DNA from: JBDGPU01 sp042219525
GTDB taxonomy: Archaea > Halobacteriota > Halobacteria > Halobacteriales > Haloferacaceae
DNA: 64,000 bases
Assembly: GCA_042219525.1 (NCBI GenBank)
Contig: JBDGPU010000069.1
Coordinates: forward strand, 94,211 to 158,210
Direction of reading: 5' to 3'
Position 1 is the stretch's first letter, and every line of letters begins with the position of its first letter. The position numbers and the translations under genes were made by a program. The notes beneath the pieces were generated by a model that was not told the DNA's origin, did no database searches, and saw only the letters and a program-made list of their open reading frames with translations. This document shows, piece after piece, positions 8,175 through 17,303 of this stretch.

Positions 8175-10726
8175 GCGACGCTGGCGGCATCGGTCCGGGC
8201 AGCGCCGACGCGACAGGAACCAGCGGTACCGACGGGCGTCTCCACGAGCGCGCCGTCGACCGCGTGGAGGCGCTCATCGTCGAGCGACCCAGGACGGTCA
8301 TCGTCGCCTTCCTGCTCGTCACGGTGGTTTTCGGCACCGGACTCGGCTCCGTCACGACGTCGGCGGGCACGCAGCAGTTCGCGGAGAACCTCCCCTCGAA
8401 TCGGGCGCTGGAGGACATCCAGACGGAGTTCAGCCCGTCGTACGGCGAAGACGTGGGCAGCACCCAGCTCATCCAGCGGAGCAACAACGTCCTCACCCCC
8501 CGAGCGATGATCGCGATGTTGCGGACGCAACACCGGATGCAGGAACGGGCGGGAATGCGCGTGGAGGGCGTCAACAGCGCCGCGGCGATCGTCGCTCGAA
8601 CGATCGATCCCACCGCGACGACGACGGAGGACCAGATCGACGTCCTCCAGGACGCGACCGATTCGGAGGTCCGGGCTGCCGTCCGGGAGAACGCTGACAA
8701 CCCGGCCTTCACCGGGACCATCAGCAACGACTTCAACCGGAAGAGCGCCTCGGCGAGCGCGGCGATCGGCGTCGTCCGCCACGAGGTCCCCGGCGGCCTC
8801 GGGAGCGGCGCGGGCCAGGGCGGCTCTAGCCCCCTCACCAGCATTCAGCTGGAGGCCCAGCGGATCGCCAGCACTTCGAACGCCGACATCACCGTCTTCG
8901 GTAGCGGGATCGTCGCCCAGGAGTTCTCGACCGTCATCAAGGACTCCTTGCTCGTCGTCGTCCCCTTCTCGGTGCTGTTCATCGTCTTCTTCCTCGTGGC
9001 CGCGTACCGGGAGCTGCTCGATCTCATGCTCGGGACGGTCGCGCTGCTGATGAGCGTCGTGTGGACCTTCGGCTTCCTCGGGCTCCTCAGGATCCCCTTT
9101 AGCCAGATCATGATCACCGTACCGCCACTGTTGCTCGCGATCGGGATCGACTTCGGGATCCATTCGGTCAACCGATACCGTGAGGAGCGGGTCGAGGGCT
9201 TCGACATCGACATGGCGATGACGCGCGCGTCCGACCAGCTCCTCGTCGCGTTCCTCGTCGTGACCGGCACGACGGTCATCGGCTTCCTCGCCAACGTGAC
9301 GAGCGAGCTCCAGCCGATCCGCGAGTTCGGGGTCGTCGCGGCCGCGGGGATCAGCTTCACCTTCCTCGTGTTCGGCATCTTCCTCCCGGCCTGTAAGGTC
9401 GTCCTCGACCGGAACCGCCACCGGATCTCGTTCCCGACCGGGAGTCAACAGCCCCTCGGCACGGGCGACTCGAAGCTCGGCGCGGTCCTCTCCGGCGGCG
9501 TCGTCATCGCCCGAAAGGCCCCCGTCATCTTTCTCATCGTCGCACTCCTGTTCACGATGGGTGCGGGCACCTACGCGACCGGCGTCGACACCAGCTTCTC
9601 CCAGGAGGACTTCCTCCCACCAGCGGAGACGCCGGACTACTACGAGCATCTGCCGGACGTCATCGAACCGAGCGAGTACACCGTTGTCAGCCAGCTCAAC
9701 TTCCTGGAGGCGAAGTTCACGGCCACACAGGGGGGATCCGCGACGATCTACCTCGAGAGACGGATGACGAACCCAACCGTGCTCGAGGAGATCCATCGCG
9801 CTGGCGACGACCCGCCGCCGTCGTTCGTCAGAGACGGTCATCGGGCTGAGAGCACGAGCATCGTCACGGTCATTCAGGACCGCGCCGCCCGCGATCCCGA
9901 GTTCCGGCGGCTCGTCCAGCGGAACGACCGCAACGGCAACGGGATCCCCGACGAGAACCTGGGCGAGATCTACGACTACCTGCTCGAGTCCTCCTCGCAG
10001 GAGCGCACGCTCCAGTACCTCGCCGAGGACCGCCGGAGCACCCGCGTCGTCTACACCGTCTCCGCGGACGCGTCGAACGCGGAGACAACCAGGGACGCCC
10101 GCCACGTCGCCGACCGGTTCCGCGGCACCGCCATCGCGACCGGCGAGATCGTCGTGTTCAAGGCCGTCTCCGACCTGATCCTGCAATCGGCGATCTTCAG
10201 CCTGATGGTCGCGCTGTCCGGGACCATCGTCTTCCTGGTGGGCGTCTACTGGATCCTCGAAGGTCGACCCTCCCTCGGCATCGCCAACACCGTGCCCATC
10301 GCCGTCGCCGTCGGCGCGATCGCGGGATCGATGCGGCTGCTCGGCATCTCGTTTAACGCGTTCACTGCCACGATTCTCGCGCTCACGATCGGGCTGGGGA
10401 TCGACTACTCCGTCCACGTCGTCCATCGCTACGTGGACGAGCGCCGCACCACCGACGCGTACACGGCCCTCGACCGAACTGCCCGTGGCACGGGCGGCGC
10501 ACTGGCGGGGAGCATGCTCACGACTGCCTCCGGCATCGGCGTCCTCATGCTCGCCGTGCTCGACGTGCTCGGTCAGTTCGGCCTCCTCACCGGCCTCAGC
10601 ATCGTCTACTCGTTCATCGCGTCGCTGCTCGTGCTCCCCTCGGTGCTGGTCGTCTGGGACCGGCTGACGACCGGCGACCTGGACGCCCCGATGGGCGCGG
10701 AGCGGGGGCGTGGCGATGCGAACTAA
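8171..10726 (+). CDS. RND/MMPL-type exporter (HAE3-like)
   Basis: An 851-residue RND superfamily permease. Two homologous halves each carry one N-terminal helix (RTVIVAFLLVTVVFGTGLGS; APVIFLIVALLFTMGAGTYA), an extracellular domain, and a five-helix bundle with the signature ALTIGLGIDYSVHVVHRY / LLAIGIDFGIHSVNRYREE. The HAE3 group of archaea exports hydrophobic or lipid-like compounds using the proton gradient. It overlaps the COG1361 gene by 4 bp (ATGA), which implies co-translation and probably a joint machine. Length is typical. Substrate cannot be predicted. Confidence 0.9.
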   Translation: MSDAGGIGPGSADATGTSGTDGRLHERAVDRVEALIVERPRTVIVAFLLVTVVFGTGLGSVTTSAGTQQFAENLPSNRALEDIQTEFSPSYGEDVGSTQLIQRSNNVLTPRAMIAMLRTQHRMQERAGMRVEGVNSAAAIVARTIDPTATTTEDQIDVLQDATDSEVRAAVRENADNPAFTGTISNDFNRKSASASAAIGVVRHEVPGGLGSGAGQGGSSPLTSIQLEAQRIASTSNADITVFGSGIVAQEFSTVIKDSLLVVVPFSVLFIVFFLVAAYRELLDLMLGTVALLMSVVWTFGFLGLLRIPFSQIMITVPPLLLAIGIDFGIHSVNRYREERVEGFDIDMAMTRASDQLLVAFLVVTGTTVIGFLANVTSELQPIREFGVVAAAGISFTFLVFGIFLPACKVVLDRNRHRISFPTGSQQPLGTGDSKLGAVLSGGVVIARKAPVIFLIVALLFTMGAGTYATGVDTSFSQEDFLPPAETPDYYEHLPDVIEPSEYTVVSQLNFLEAKFTATQGGSATIYLERRMTNPTVLEEIHRAGDDPPPSFVRDGHRAESTSIVTVIQDRAARDPEFRRLVQRNDRNGNGIPDENLGEIYDYLLESSSQERTLQYLAEDRRSTRVVYTVSADASNAETTRDARHVADRFRGTAIATGEIVVFKAVSDLILQSAIFSLMVALSGTIVFLVGVYWILEGRPSLGIANTVPIAVAVGAIAGSMRLLGISFNAFTATILALTIGLGIDYSVHVVHRYVDERRTTDAYTALDRTARGTGGALAGSMLTTASGIGVLMLAVLDVLGQFGLLTGLSIVYSFIASLLVLPSVLVVWDRLTTGDLDAPMGAERGRGDAN

Positions 10727-10741
10727 ATTAACCCGGGGAGC

Positions 10742-10837
10742 GTTGTCGACGGCGACGGCGACGGCGACGGCGATGGCGACGGCGTTGTCGACGGCGACGG
10801 CGTTGTCGACGGCGACGGCGTTGTCGACGGCAACGGC
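10742..10837. repeat. 18-bp tandem repeat with embedded GACGGC microsatellite
   Basis: GTTGTCGACGGCGACGGC or a close variant starts at 10742, 10784, 10802 and 10820. The first interval is 42 bp because the inner GACGGC hexamer is expanded there. It lies downstream of the RND gene, in the convergent gap with acyP. Confidence 0.9.
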
Positions 10838-10844
10838 AACGTCC

Positions 10845-10922
10845 ACTTAAAAGGCCATTTAAAATTCACTTAAAGACTTCTTAAAAGCTGACCTAATCTG
10901 TTACTTAAATGCCTACTTAAAG
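10845..10922. repeat. Phased TTAA array (about 11.7-bp period)
   Basis: TTAA, mostly in the context CTTAAA, begins at 10847, 10859, 10870, 10881, 10905 and 10917, with a degenerate CTAA at 10893. Spacings are 12, 11, 11, 12, 12 and 12 bp, so the A/T steps fall on nearly the same face of the helix. It occupies the short gap between the convergent RND and acyP genes. It may bend DNA or act as a bidirectional 3' signal. Confidence 0.85.
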
Positions 10923-10942
10923 GATCGACTTCACCGACGGAT

Positions 10943-11245
10943 CTAGAAGCCATCGAGCCCCTGCGGCTCCTCGAACTCGACCGCGACGTCCTCGACGGTT
11001 GCCTGCGGACTGCCGCTGCGACACCACTCGACGAGCGCTTCCACCGCGCCTTCCGGGCCCTCGAAGACGGCCTCGACGCGCCCGTCGTCGAGATTGCGAA
11101 CCCAGCCGTCCACGTTGCGTCCCTCGGCGGCGTCGCGGGCGTTCGCCCGGAAGAAGACGCCCTGTACGTGCCCGGAGACGTACACGTGCGCGCGAACTCG
11201 CTCACCGGCAAACGGCGCCTCATCGAGGTCGGGATCCTCTGCCAT
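10943..11245 (-). CDS. acyP: Acylphosphatase
   Basis: A 100-residue acylphosphatase that hydrolyses acyl-phosphates. The catalytic signature is clear: VRAHVYVSGHVQGVFFRANA, with the phosphate-binding loop and Arg, and GWVRNLDDGRVEAVFEG with the catalytic Asn. The N-terminal acidic extension MAEDPDLDEAP is usual for halophiles. A TATA box CTTATAAG is centred 29 nt before the ATG, giving a leaderless start at 11245. It is divergent from glmM. Confidence 0.93.
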   Translation of the reverse strand: MAEDPDLDEAPFAGERVRAHVYVSGHVQGVFFRANARDAAEGRNVDGWVRNLDDGRVEAVFEGPEGAVEALVEWCRSGSPQATVEDVAVEFEEPQGLDGF

Positions 11246-11269
11246 GTTCGAGTCGTCGGGCTGCGGCGA

Positions 11270-11277
11270 CTTATAAG
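11270..11277 (-). promoter_or_regulatory. TATA box of acyP
   Basis: The palindromic CTTATAAG lies 25-32 nt upstream of the acyP ATG, one of the clearest archaeal promoters in the window. Confidence 0.6.
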
Positions 11278-11359
11278 GGTCGGCGGCGCGGCCGACTGGA
11301 CCTGGGTCACCGTCGCTCGCGACCGACGACTTCTAACGGGCGGCGGGTGAGGTGGAGAT

Positions 11360-12856
11360 ATGGACCTATTCGGTACTGCAGGCATCCGCGGGAGTACGAC
11401 GGAGCGGGTGACGCCGGCCCTCGCGCTGGCGGTCGGCGGGGCCGTCGGAAGCGCCGTTCGCGAGCGTGCGGACGCAGGATGGGGTGAAGAGGACGGAGAC
11501 AAAGGTGGTGACGGGGAGAACGCGAACGACACGAGCCCCGAGGTCGTCGTCGCCCGCGACGGTCGCGTCACCGGGCCCGCGCTCGCGGCCGCGATGGAAT
11601 CCGGACTCGCGTCGGCGGGCGTAAAGGTACTCCGAGCGGGCGTGGTTCCGACGCCGACACTGGCGTACGCCTCACAGGGACGCCACGGCGTGATGATCAC
11701 GGCCTCGCACAACCCGCCACACGACAACGGGATCAAGCTGTTCCACGACGGCACCGAGTTCGAGCGCGAGCTCGAGGAGCTGGTCGAGCGGCGCGTCGCC
11801 GCCGAGCCGGAGCCCGCGGCGTGGGACGAGTGGACCGAGACCACCACCATCGACGTGCTGGAGGCGTATCGCGAGGCGGTAGCCGACTACGCGCGAGGCT
11901 ACGGCGCCCCGCTCGACGGACTCCGGATCGCGATCGACTGCGGCAACGGCATGGCGAGCGTCGCGACGCCGCAGGTGCTTCGGAAACTCGGTGCGGCGGT
12001 CGTCACGCTCAACGCGAACGTCGACGGCCACTTCCCCGGCCGCGGGAGCAAGCCGACCCCGGAAACCCTCACCGATCTCCGGGAGTTCGTCGCCGACGCG
12101 AACGAGCGTGCCGAAAGCGACACGCCCGGCCGCGGCGGCGACGAGGGCTTCGCGTTCGGCATCGGCCACGACGGCGACGCCGACCGGATCGTCATCGTCG
12201 ACGCCGACGGCGGGATCGTCCACGAGGACACGGTTCTCGCGATCCTGGCCGAGCAGTACGTCCGCGCAGCCGACGCCACGGATCCGGTCGTCGTGACGAC
12301 GCCGAACGCCTCCGGCCGCATCGACGAGCGCGTGCGCGAGGCCGGCGGGCGTGTCGAACGCGTCCGACTCGGCGCGCTCCACGAAGGCATCGCCGCGGTC
12401 GAGGACGGAGCCGCCGGGGAGACGGCTGCTGAACCGACGTCAGGAACCGTCGCGTTCGCCGCCGAACCGTGGAAGCACGTCCACACCGCGTTCGGCAGCT
12501 GGATCGATGGCGTCTGCTCCGCCGCCGTCGTCGCCCGACTCGTCGCCGCGGAGGGGCTCGACGGGCTCCGTGCGCCCGTCACCGAGCGCCCGTACCGGAA
12601 GGTAAGCGTCGACTGTCCGGACGATCGGAAGGAGGCCGCGATGGCGGAGCTCGAAACGGCGCTCCCGGCGGCGTTTCCCGAGGCCGACGTGTCCACGGAA
12701 CACGGCGTCCGGCTGGAGTTCCCCGACGCCTCGTGGCTCCTCGTGCGCCCCTCCGGCACGGAGCCATACATTCGGCTGTACGCCGAGAGCGACGACGTCG
12801 ACAGGCTGATCGAGGGCGCTCGCGAGGTCATCGCAAACGCCGTCGCCGGGGCATAA
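11360..12856 (+). CDS. glmM: Phosphoglucosamine mutase / phosphohexomutase
   Basis: A 498-residue alpha-D-phosphohexomutase. The N-terminus MDLFGTAGIRGST is the family opening. The active-site serine loop is VMITASHNPPHDNGIKLF, the metal-binding loop is FGIGHDGDADRIVIVD, a sugar-binding loop is seen near FAAEPWKHVHTAFGSWIDG, and the phosphate-binding loop is WLLVRPSGTEPYIRLYAES. This interconverts glucosamine-6-P and glucosamine-1-P for UDP-GlcNAc and surface glycans; phosphomannomutase activity is also possible. An acidic insert at about residues 45-57 (EEDGDKGGDGENAND) looks unusual compared with the family. Confidence 0.88.
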   Translation: MDLFGTAGIRGSTTERVTPALALAVGGAVGSAVRERADAGWGEEDGDKGGDGENANDTSPEVVVARDGRVTGPALAAAMESGLASAGVKVLRAGVVPTPTLAYASQGRHGVMITASHNPPHDNGIKLFHDGTEFERELEELVERRVAAEPEPAAWDEWTETTTIDVLEAYREAVADYARGYGAPLDGLRIAIDCGNGMASVATPQVLRKLGAAVVTLNANVDGHFPGRGSKPTPETLTDLREFVADANERAESDTPGRGGDEGFAFGIGHDGDADRIVIVDADGGIVHEDTVLAILAEQYVRAADATDPVVVTTPNASGRIDERVREAGGRVERVRLGALHEGIAAVEDGAAGETAAEPTSGTVAFAAEPWKHVHTAFGSWIDGVCSAAVVARLVAAEGLDGLRAPVTERPYRKVSVDCPDDRKEAAMAELETALPAAFPEADVSTEHGVRLEFPDASWLLVRPSGTEPYIRLYAESDDVDRLIEGAREVIANAVAGA

Positions 12857-12864
12857 TCGGACCG

Positions 12865-12924
12865 TCGTTCCGGCGTCGTCCCGCCGTCGGCCCATCGTTC
12901 CGTCGTCGTCCCGCCATCGACCCC
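12865..12924. repeat. 30-bp tandem duplication
   Basis: Two 30-bp units (12865-12894 and 12895-12924) beginning TCGTTCCG and containing CGTCGTCCCGCC, with only a few differences, follow immediately after the glmM stop. Confidence 0.8.
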
Positions 12925-13047
12925 TTGTCCTCCAGCCATCGGGATGATTACTGTAGATATCCGACAAATCCCCGGGAGACACCCTCACACACGGGATTTC
13001 GAGGAGAAGCCAACGGACTTATGAGGGATTCGACCACCTCTACGGGT

Positions 13048-14178
13048 ATGACGGATTCCGATCTCGAACGACGCAAGTTCATCAAGGCGGCAAGCGCGGC
13101 AGGACTCGTCGGCGTGGCGGGCTGTACGGGTGGCCCGCAGGACGACGGGACAGCAACCGAAACCGGCGAAGGCGGCACCGAGGGAGCCGATGCCGGCGCG
13201 ACCGCGGAGGCCTCGGCCTCCATCAACGTCGGCATGGTGTACGCGCTCGGCGGCCTGGGCGACAACTCCTTCAACGACTCCGCGAAACGCGGCATCGAGC
13301 AGGCCGCCGGGGAATTCGACGTCTCCTTCGACGAATCCCAGCCCTCCAGCGCGAGCGACTTCCAGCAGTTCCAGCAGCGCTACGCCCGCTCGGAGAACCC
13401 GAACTACGACCTGGTGAACTGTATCGGCTTTGCGCAGCGCGACGCGCTGGCGTCGACGGCGCCGGACTACCCCGAGCAGAACTTCACGCTCATCGACAGC
13501 GTCGTCGACGAGCCGAACGTCGCGAGCTACACCTTCAAGGAGGAGGAGGGCTCCTTCCTCGTCGGCGCGCTCGCCGGGCTCATGACGTCGCGCTCGTTCA
13601 GCGCCGGCGACGGGTCGACACAGAGCGACTCCACGAACGTCGGCTTCGTCGGCGGCGTCGACGCCCCGCTCATCAGGAAGTTCCAGGCCGGCTACGAGGC
13701 CGGTGTCAAGCACGTCAACGAGAACGTCGACGTGATCACGAGCTTCGTCGGTAGCTTCTCCGACCCGTCCGGCGGGAAGGAGGCGGCGCTCTCGATGTAC
13801 CAGAGCGGCGCGGACATCGTCTACCACGCCGCCGGCGCGACGGGCGCTGGCGTCTTCCAGGCCGCCCAGAGCGAGGGTCGCTTCGCCATCGGCGTCGACT
13901 CCGACCAGTCGATCACCCAGCCGGAGTTCGCGAACGTCATCCTGGCCTCGATGGTCAAGCGCGTCGACTCCGCCGTGTTCAAGACCACCAAGAACGTGGT
14001 CAAGGGGAACCACCAGGGCGGCTCCGCCGTCTCGCTCGGGCTCGAACAGGACGGCGTGGCCATTGTTTACGGCGACACGCTCGGCGACGACATTCCGGCC
14101 GAAGTGAAGACGGAGATCGACGCCAGCGCCAAGGCGATCATCGAGGGCGAAATCGACGTGCCGACGAAGCCGCAGTAA
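13048..14178 (+). CDS. BMP-family ABC transporter substrate-binding lipoprotein
   Basis: A 376-residue binding protein of the basic membrane protein (PnrA/Med) family. The N-terminus has a Tat motif plus lipobox (ERRKFIKAASAAGLVGVAGC), so it would be exported folded and lipid-anchored at Cys. Family motifs are INVGMVYALGGLGDNSFNDS, YDLVNCIGFAQ, VGFVGGVDAPLIRKFQAGYE and HAAGATGAGVFQAA. The family binds purine nucleosides or related ligands. ATG 13048 is chosen because a TTATGA box lies about 30 nt upstream and the Tat motif then sits near residue 6; ATG 13021 would add nine residues. It starts the ABC cluster completed by the next three genes. Confidence 0.9.
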   Translation: MTDSDLERRKFIKAASAAGLVGVAGCTGGPQDDGTATETGEGGTEGADAGATAEASASINVGMVYALGGLGDNSFNDSAKRGIEQAAGEFDVSFDESQPSSASDFQQFQQRYARSENPNYDLVNCIGFAQRDALASTAPDYPEQNFTLIDSVVDEPNVASYTFKEEEGSFLVGALAGLMTSRSFSAGDGSTQSDSTNVGFVGGVDAPLIRKFQAGYEAGVKHVNENVDVITSFVGSFSDPSGGKEAALSMYQSGADIVYHAAGATGAGVFQAAQSEGRFAIGVDSDQSITQPEFANVILASMVKRVDSAVFKTTKNVVKGNHQGGSAVSLGLEQDGVAIVYGDTLGDDIPAEVKTEIDASAKAIIEGEIDVPTKPQ

Positions 14179-14370
14179 GGCACCCGCAGTCGCCTCGGTA
14201 GCAGGATATCTTTGCCCACCAGCTTGGGACAGATCCTGCAGCCGAACCGAGACTGTTTCTTTCGATCGATTCCGTCAGTTCGGTGAAAGGCCGGCTGTAG
14301 CCGTGACACGTATCGACGCGGCGGTTCAGGATCCGGGCCCTTATCCGATAGGCGGCGGAGATTCAGGTAA

Positions 14371-15966
14371 ATGTCCCCCGCGGTCAACATGGACGGTATT
14401 ACGAAGCGGTTTCCCGGGGTAGTCGCCAACGACGAGGTCGACCTCGTTGTCGAGGAGGGGAGCGTCCACGCGCTTCTCGGGGAGAACGGGGCGGGTAAAA
14501 CGACGCTGATGAACGTCCTCTACGGGCTCTACCAGCCCACCGAGGGAACGGTCCACATCGACGGCGAACCGCAGTCGTTCGACTCGCCGCGGGACGCCAT
14601 CGACGTCGGCATCGGGATGATCCACCAGCACTTCATGCTGGTCGACCCGATGACCGTCTGGGAGAACGTCGTCCTCGGCAACGAGCCCACGAAGTGGGGC
14701 GGCCTCCGCGTCGACGAGGGCGCCGCGCGCGACGCGGTTCACGAACTCAGCGAGCAGTACGGGTTCGCCGTCGACCCGGACGACACGATCGGCGAGGTCT
14801 CGGTCGGGATCCAGCAGCGCGTCGAGATCCTGAAAACGCTGTATCGCGGCGCCGACATTCTCATTCTCGACGAGCCGACGGCCGTGCTGACGCCCCAGGA
14901 GGTCGAGGACCTCTACGACGTCTTCGAGGAACTCACCGACCAGGGGAAGACGATCATTTTCATCACGCACAAGCTGGGTGAGGCGCTCGAGGCCGCGGAC
15001 GACGTGACCGTTCTCCGCGATGGGAAAAACGTCGGCACGGTCGACACTGACGACGTGACCCGCGAGGACCTCGCCGAGATGATGGTTGGCCGCGAGGTGC
15101 TGATGGAGCCCGCGACCACCGAGCGAACGCCCGGCGACACGGTTCTCGACGTCGACGGCATCTCCGCCACCGACGACCGCGGAGTCGAAGCCGTCTCGGA
15201 CGTCTCCTTCAGCGTCCGAGAGGGCGAAATCGTCGGCATCGCGGGCGTCGACGGCAACGGCCAGACGGAGCTCGTCGATGCGATCACCGGCCTCCGCGAG
15301 ACGACCGACGGCTCGGTTCGGTTCCTCGGCGACGACCTCGCCGGCGTGAGCCGCCGCGAGCGCATCGACCGCGGGATGGCCTACATCCCCGAGGACCGAC
15401 AGGAGCGCGGCGTCGTCCTCCCGTACGACCTGACGCAGAACGGTATCCTGGGGAGTCAACATACCGAGGCCTTCGGCGACGGCGGCCGCATCGACTGGGA
15501 CGCCGCCGAGGCCCACGCCGAGGGGATCATCGACGAGTACGACGTTCGGCCGGCGGACCGGGAAGTCCCGGCGGAGGACCTCTCTGGCGGGAACCAACAG
15601 AAGTTCATTGTCGGGCGCGAGTTCCAGCGGAACCCTGACCTCGTCGTCGCGACCCATCCAACCCGGGGCGTCGACATCGGCTCGACGGAGTTCATTCACG
15701 ACCGGCTCCTCGAACTGCGGGAGCAGGGGACGGCGATACTGCTCGTCTCCTCGAAGCTCGAAGAGGTGCAGGGGCTCTCGGACCGCCTCGCCGTGATGCA
15801 CGAAGGGTCCTTCTCCGGCATCGTCGACCCGGGGACCGTCACGGAGGAGCAGCTCGGGCTCCTGATGGCGGGCGAATCGATCGACACTGACGCCGTCGAA
15901 ACCGCTACCCTGGACGAGCGAGCCGAGGCGGGCATCGCCGCCGGAAGCTCCGGAGGTGCGCAATGA
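14371..15966 (+). CDS. Nucleoside-type ABC importer ATP-binding protein (double ABC)
   Basis: A 531-residue protein with two ABC domains, as in sugar/nucleoside importers. The first has a canonical Walker A (LLGENGAGKTTLMNVL), an altered signature SVGIQQRVEILKTL and Walker B ADILILDEPTAVLTP. The second has a degenerate Walker A (GVDGNGQTELVD, no GKT), signature LSGGNQQKFIVGRE and a Walker B-like DLVVATHPTRGVDIGS. Asymmetry of this kind is normal for the RbsA/BmpC-like group. It follows the BMP lipoprotein gene by about 190 bp and overlaps the first permease by 4 bp. Confidence 0.92.
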   Translation: MSPAVNMDGITKRFPGVVANDEVDLVVEEGSVHALLGENGAGKTTLMNVLYGLYQPTEGTVHIDGEPQSFDSPRDAIDVGIGMIHQHFMLVDPMTVWENVVLGNEPTKWGGLRVDEGAARDAVHELSEQYGFAVDPDDTIGEVSVGIQQRVEILKTLYRGADILILDEPTAVLTPQEVEDLYDVFEELTDQGKTIIFITHKLGEALEAADDVTVLRDGKNVGTVDTDDVTREDLAEMMVGREVLMEPATTERTPGDTVLDVDGISATDDRGVEAVSDVSFSVREGEIVGIAGVDGNGQTELVDAITGLRETTDGSVRFLGDDLAGVSRRERIDRGMAYIPEDRQERGVVLPYDLTQNGILGSQHTEAFGDGGRIDWDAAEAHAEGIIDEYDVRPADREVPAEDLSGGNQQKFIVGREFQRNPDLVVATHPTRGVDIGSTEFIHDRLLELREQGTAILLVSSKLEEVQGLSDRLAVMHEGSFSGIVDPGTVTEEQLGLLMAGESIDTDAVETATLDERAEAGIAAGSSGGAQ

Positions 15967-17303
15967 GCCGCCTCGGACCGATCGCCAGGTCGATCAAGGA
16001 GTTCCTGCGCGAGTTCGTCGAGCTGTCCGTGGCCGAGCGGCTCCTGATCAGCGCCATCGCCGTCGCGCTCTCCGTCGTCGTCGGCTTCTTCATCATCCTG
16101 GCGACCGGGCGGATGGCGACGTGCCAGACGGCGGCCTGGACGATGCCGTTCACGGGGGTCGGCTTCTGCTACGATCCCTTCCGGGTGTACGCGATCCTGT
16201 TCAACGGTGCGCTCGGCTACCCCTTCCTCATCGGCGAGGGGGCCCCCTACGTGCTGCCGACGTGGATGCCGATAAACCTCCAGCTCGGGCTCGACCCCGC
16301 CTGGACCCCGTTTAACCTCTCGCTCGGGCTCACCCTCTCGGAAACGACGCTGCTGATCTTCACGGGGCTGTCCGTCGCCGTCGCCTTCCGTGCCGGCCTG
16401 TTCAACATTGGGACGCAGGGCCAGCTCGTCATCGGCGCGCTGTCGACCGCGCTGGTCGTCGTCGGGGCGGCGCCATACCTGCCCGAGGGCCTGATCGGCG
16501 GGGCGATCCTCGTCACGCTCGGCATCCTCGCCGGCGCAGTCGGCGGCGGGCTCTGGGGCGCCATTCCCGGCGCGCTGAAGGCCTACGCCGACGCCAACGA
16601 GGTGATCACGACCATCATGCTGAACTTCATCGCGGCGAACATCGCCTACGTCCTCGTGCTGGAGGTGTTCCGGGCTCCCGGCAGCTCCGTGGTTGCGACG
16701 AAGTACGTCCCCAAGTACGCACAGCTCGACCCGTGGTTCTTCCCGCAGACGAGCGGCTTCGCGGAGGTCGCGCTCCTCATCGCGCTCGCGTTCGTCGCCG
16801 GGCTCTACGTACTCGTCGAGCACACGCCGTTCGGCTTCGACCTCCGGACGAGCGGGATTCAGCCGATGGCGGCCGAGTACGGCGGCGTAGATTCCAAGCG
16901 CACCACGGTCAGCGCGATGACGCTCTCGGGCGCGCTCGGCGGCGTCGGCGGCGCGGTCTGGGTGCTGATGAAGGAGGGCCGCTGGCTCGAATCCATTCCC
17001 GCCATCGGGTTCGACGGGATCACCGTCTCGATCCTCGCGGGCAACAACCCCCTCGGGATCATCCCGGCCGCGCTGCTGTTCGGCGTTCTGAAGGGCGGAG
17101 CCCTCGAGATCGGCTTCCAGACGGACGTGCCGACGGAGCTGGTGGGCGTGCTCCGGGGCATGATCATCCTCTTCGTCGCCATGCCGGAGTTCTTCCGGCA
17201 GTTCGGTCGCTATCTCGGCCTCGACGAGGAGCCGGTGGCGGAGTCGACCGAGAGCGAGTCGGATGACACGGCCGCGACCGACGGGGGTGAGACCGATGCG
17301 TAA
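15963..17303 (+). CDS. ABC importer permease 1 (BMP/nucleoside type)
   Basis: A 446-residue permease of the branched-chain amino acid/ribose family fold. Many membrane helices are seen (LISAIAVALSVVVGFFIILA; LLIFTGLSVAVAFRAGLFN; FAEVALLIALAFVAGLYVLV). Diagnostic text includes AGLFNIGTQGQLVIGALSTA, ANEVITTIMLNFIAANI and AEYGGVDSKRTTVSAMTLSG. A large N-terminal insert (GRMATCQTAAWTMPF to DPAWTPFNLS) lies outside the membrane and is not typical of bacterial homologues. The acidic C-terminal tail overlaps the next gene by 8 bp. Confidence 0.9.
   Translation: MSRLGPIARSIKEFLREFVELSVAERLLISAIAVALSVVVGFFIILATGRMATCQTAAWTMPFTGVGFCYDPFRVYAILFNGALGYPFLIGEGAPYVLPTWMPINLQLGLDPAWTPFNLSLGLTLSETTLLIFTGLSVAVAFRAGLFNIGTQGQLVIGALSTALVVVGAAPYLPEGLIGGAILVTLGILAGAVGGGLWGAIPGALKAYADANEVITTIMLNFIAANIAYVLVLEVFRAPGSSVVATKYVPKYAQLDPWFFPQTSGFAEVALLIALAFVAGLYVLVEHTPFGFDLRTSGIQPMAAEYGGVDSKRTTVSAMTLSGALGGVGGAVWVLMKEGRWLESIPAIGFDGITVSILAGNNPLGIIPAALLFGVLKGGALEIGFQTDVPTELVGVLRGMIILFVAMPEFFRQFGRYLGLDEEPVAESTESESDDTAATDGGETDA

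Noticed and set aside
8015..10846. 943-codon open frame on the minus strand opposite the RND gene
   Set aside because: It is the mirror frame of a GC-rich gene: arginine/aspartate-rich low-complexity text, no domain, and its start is the AVAVDN repeat of the 18-bp microsatellite.
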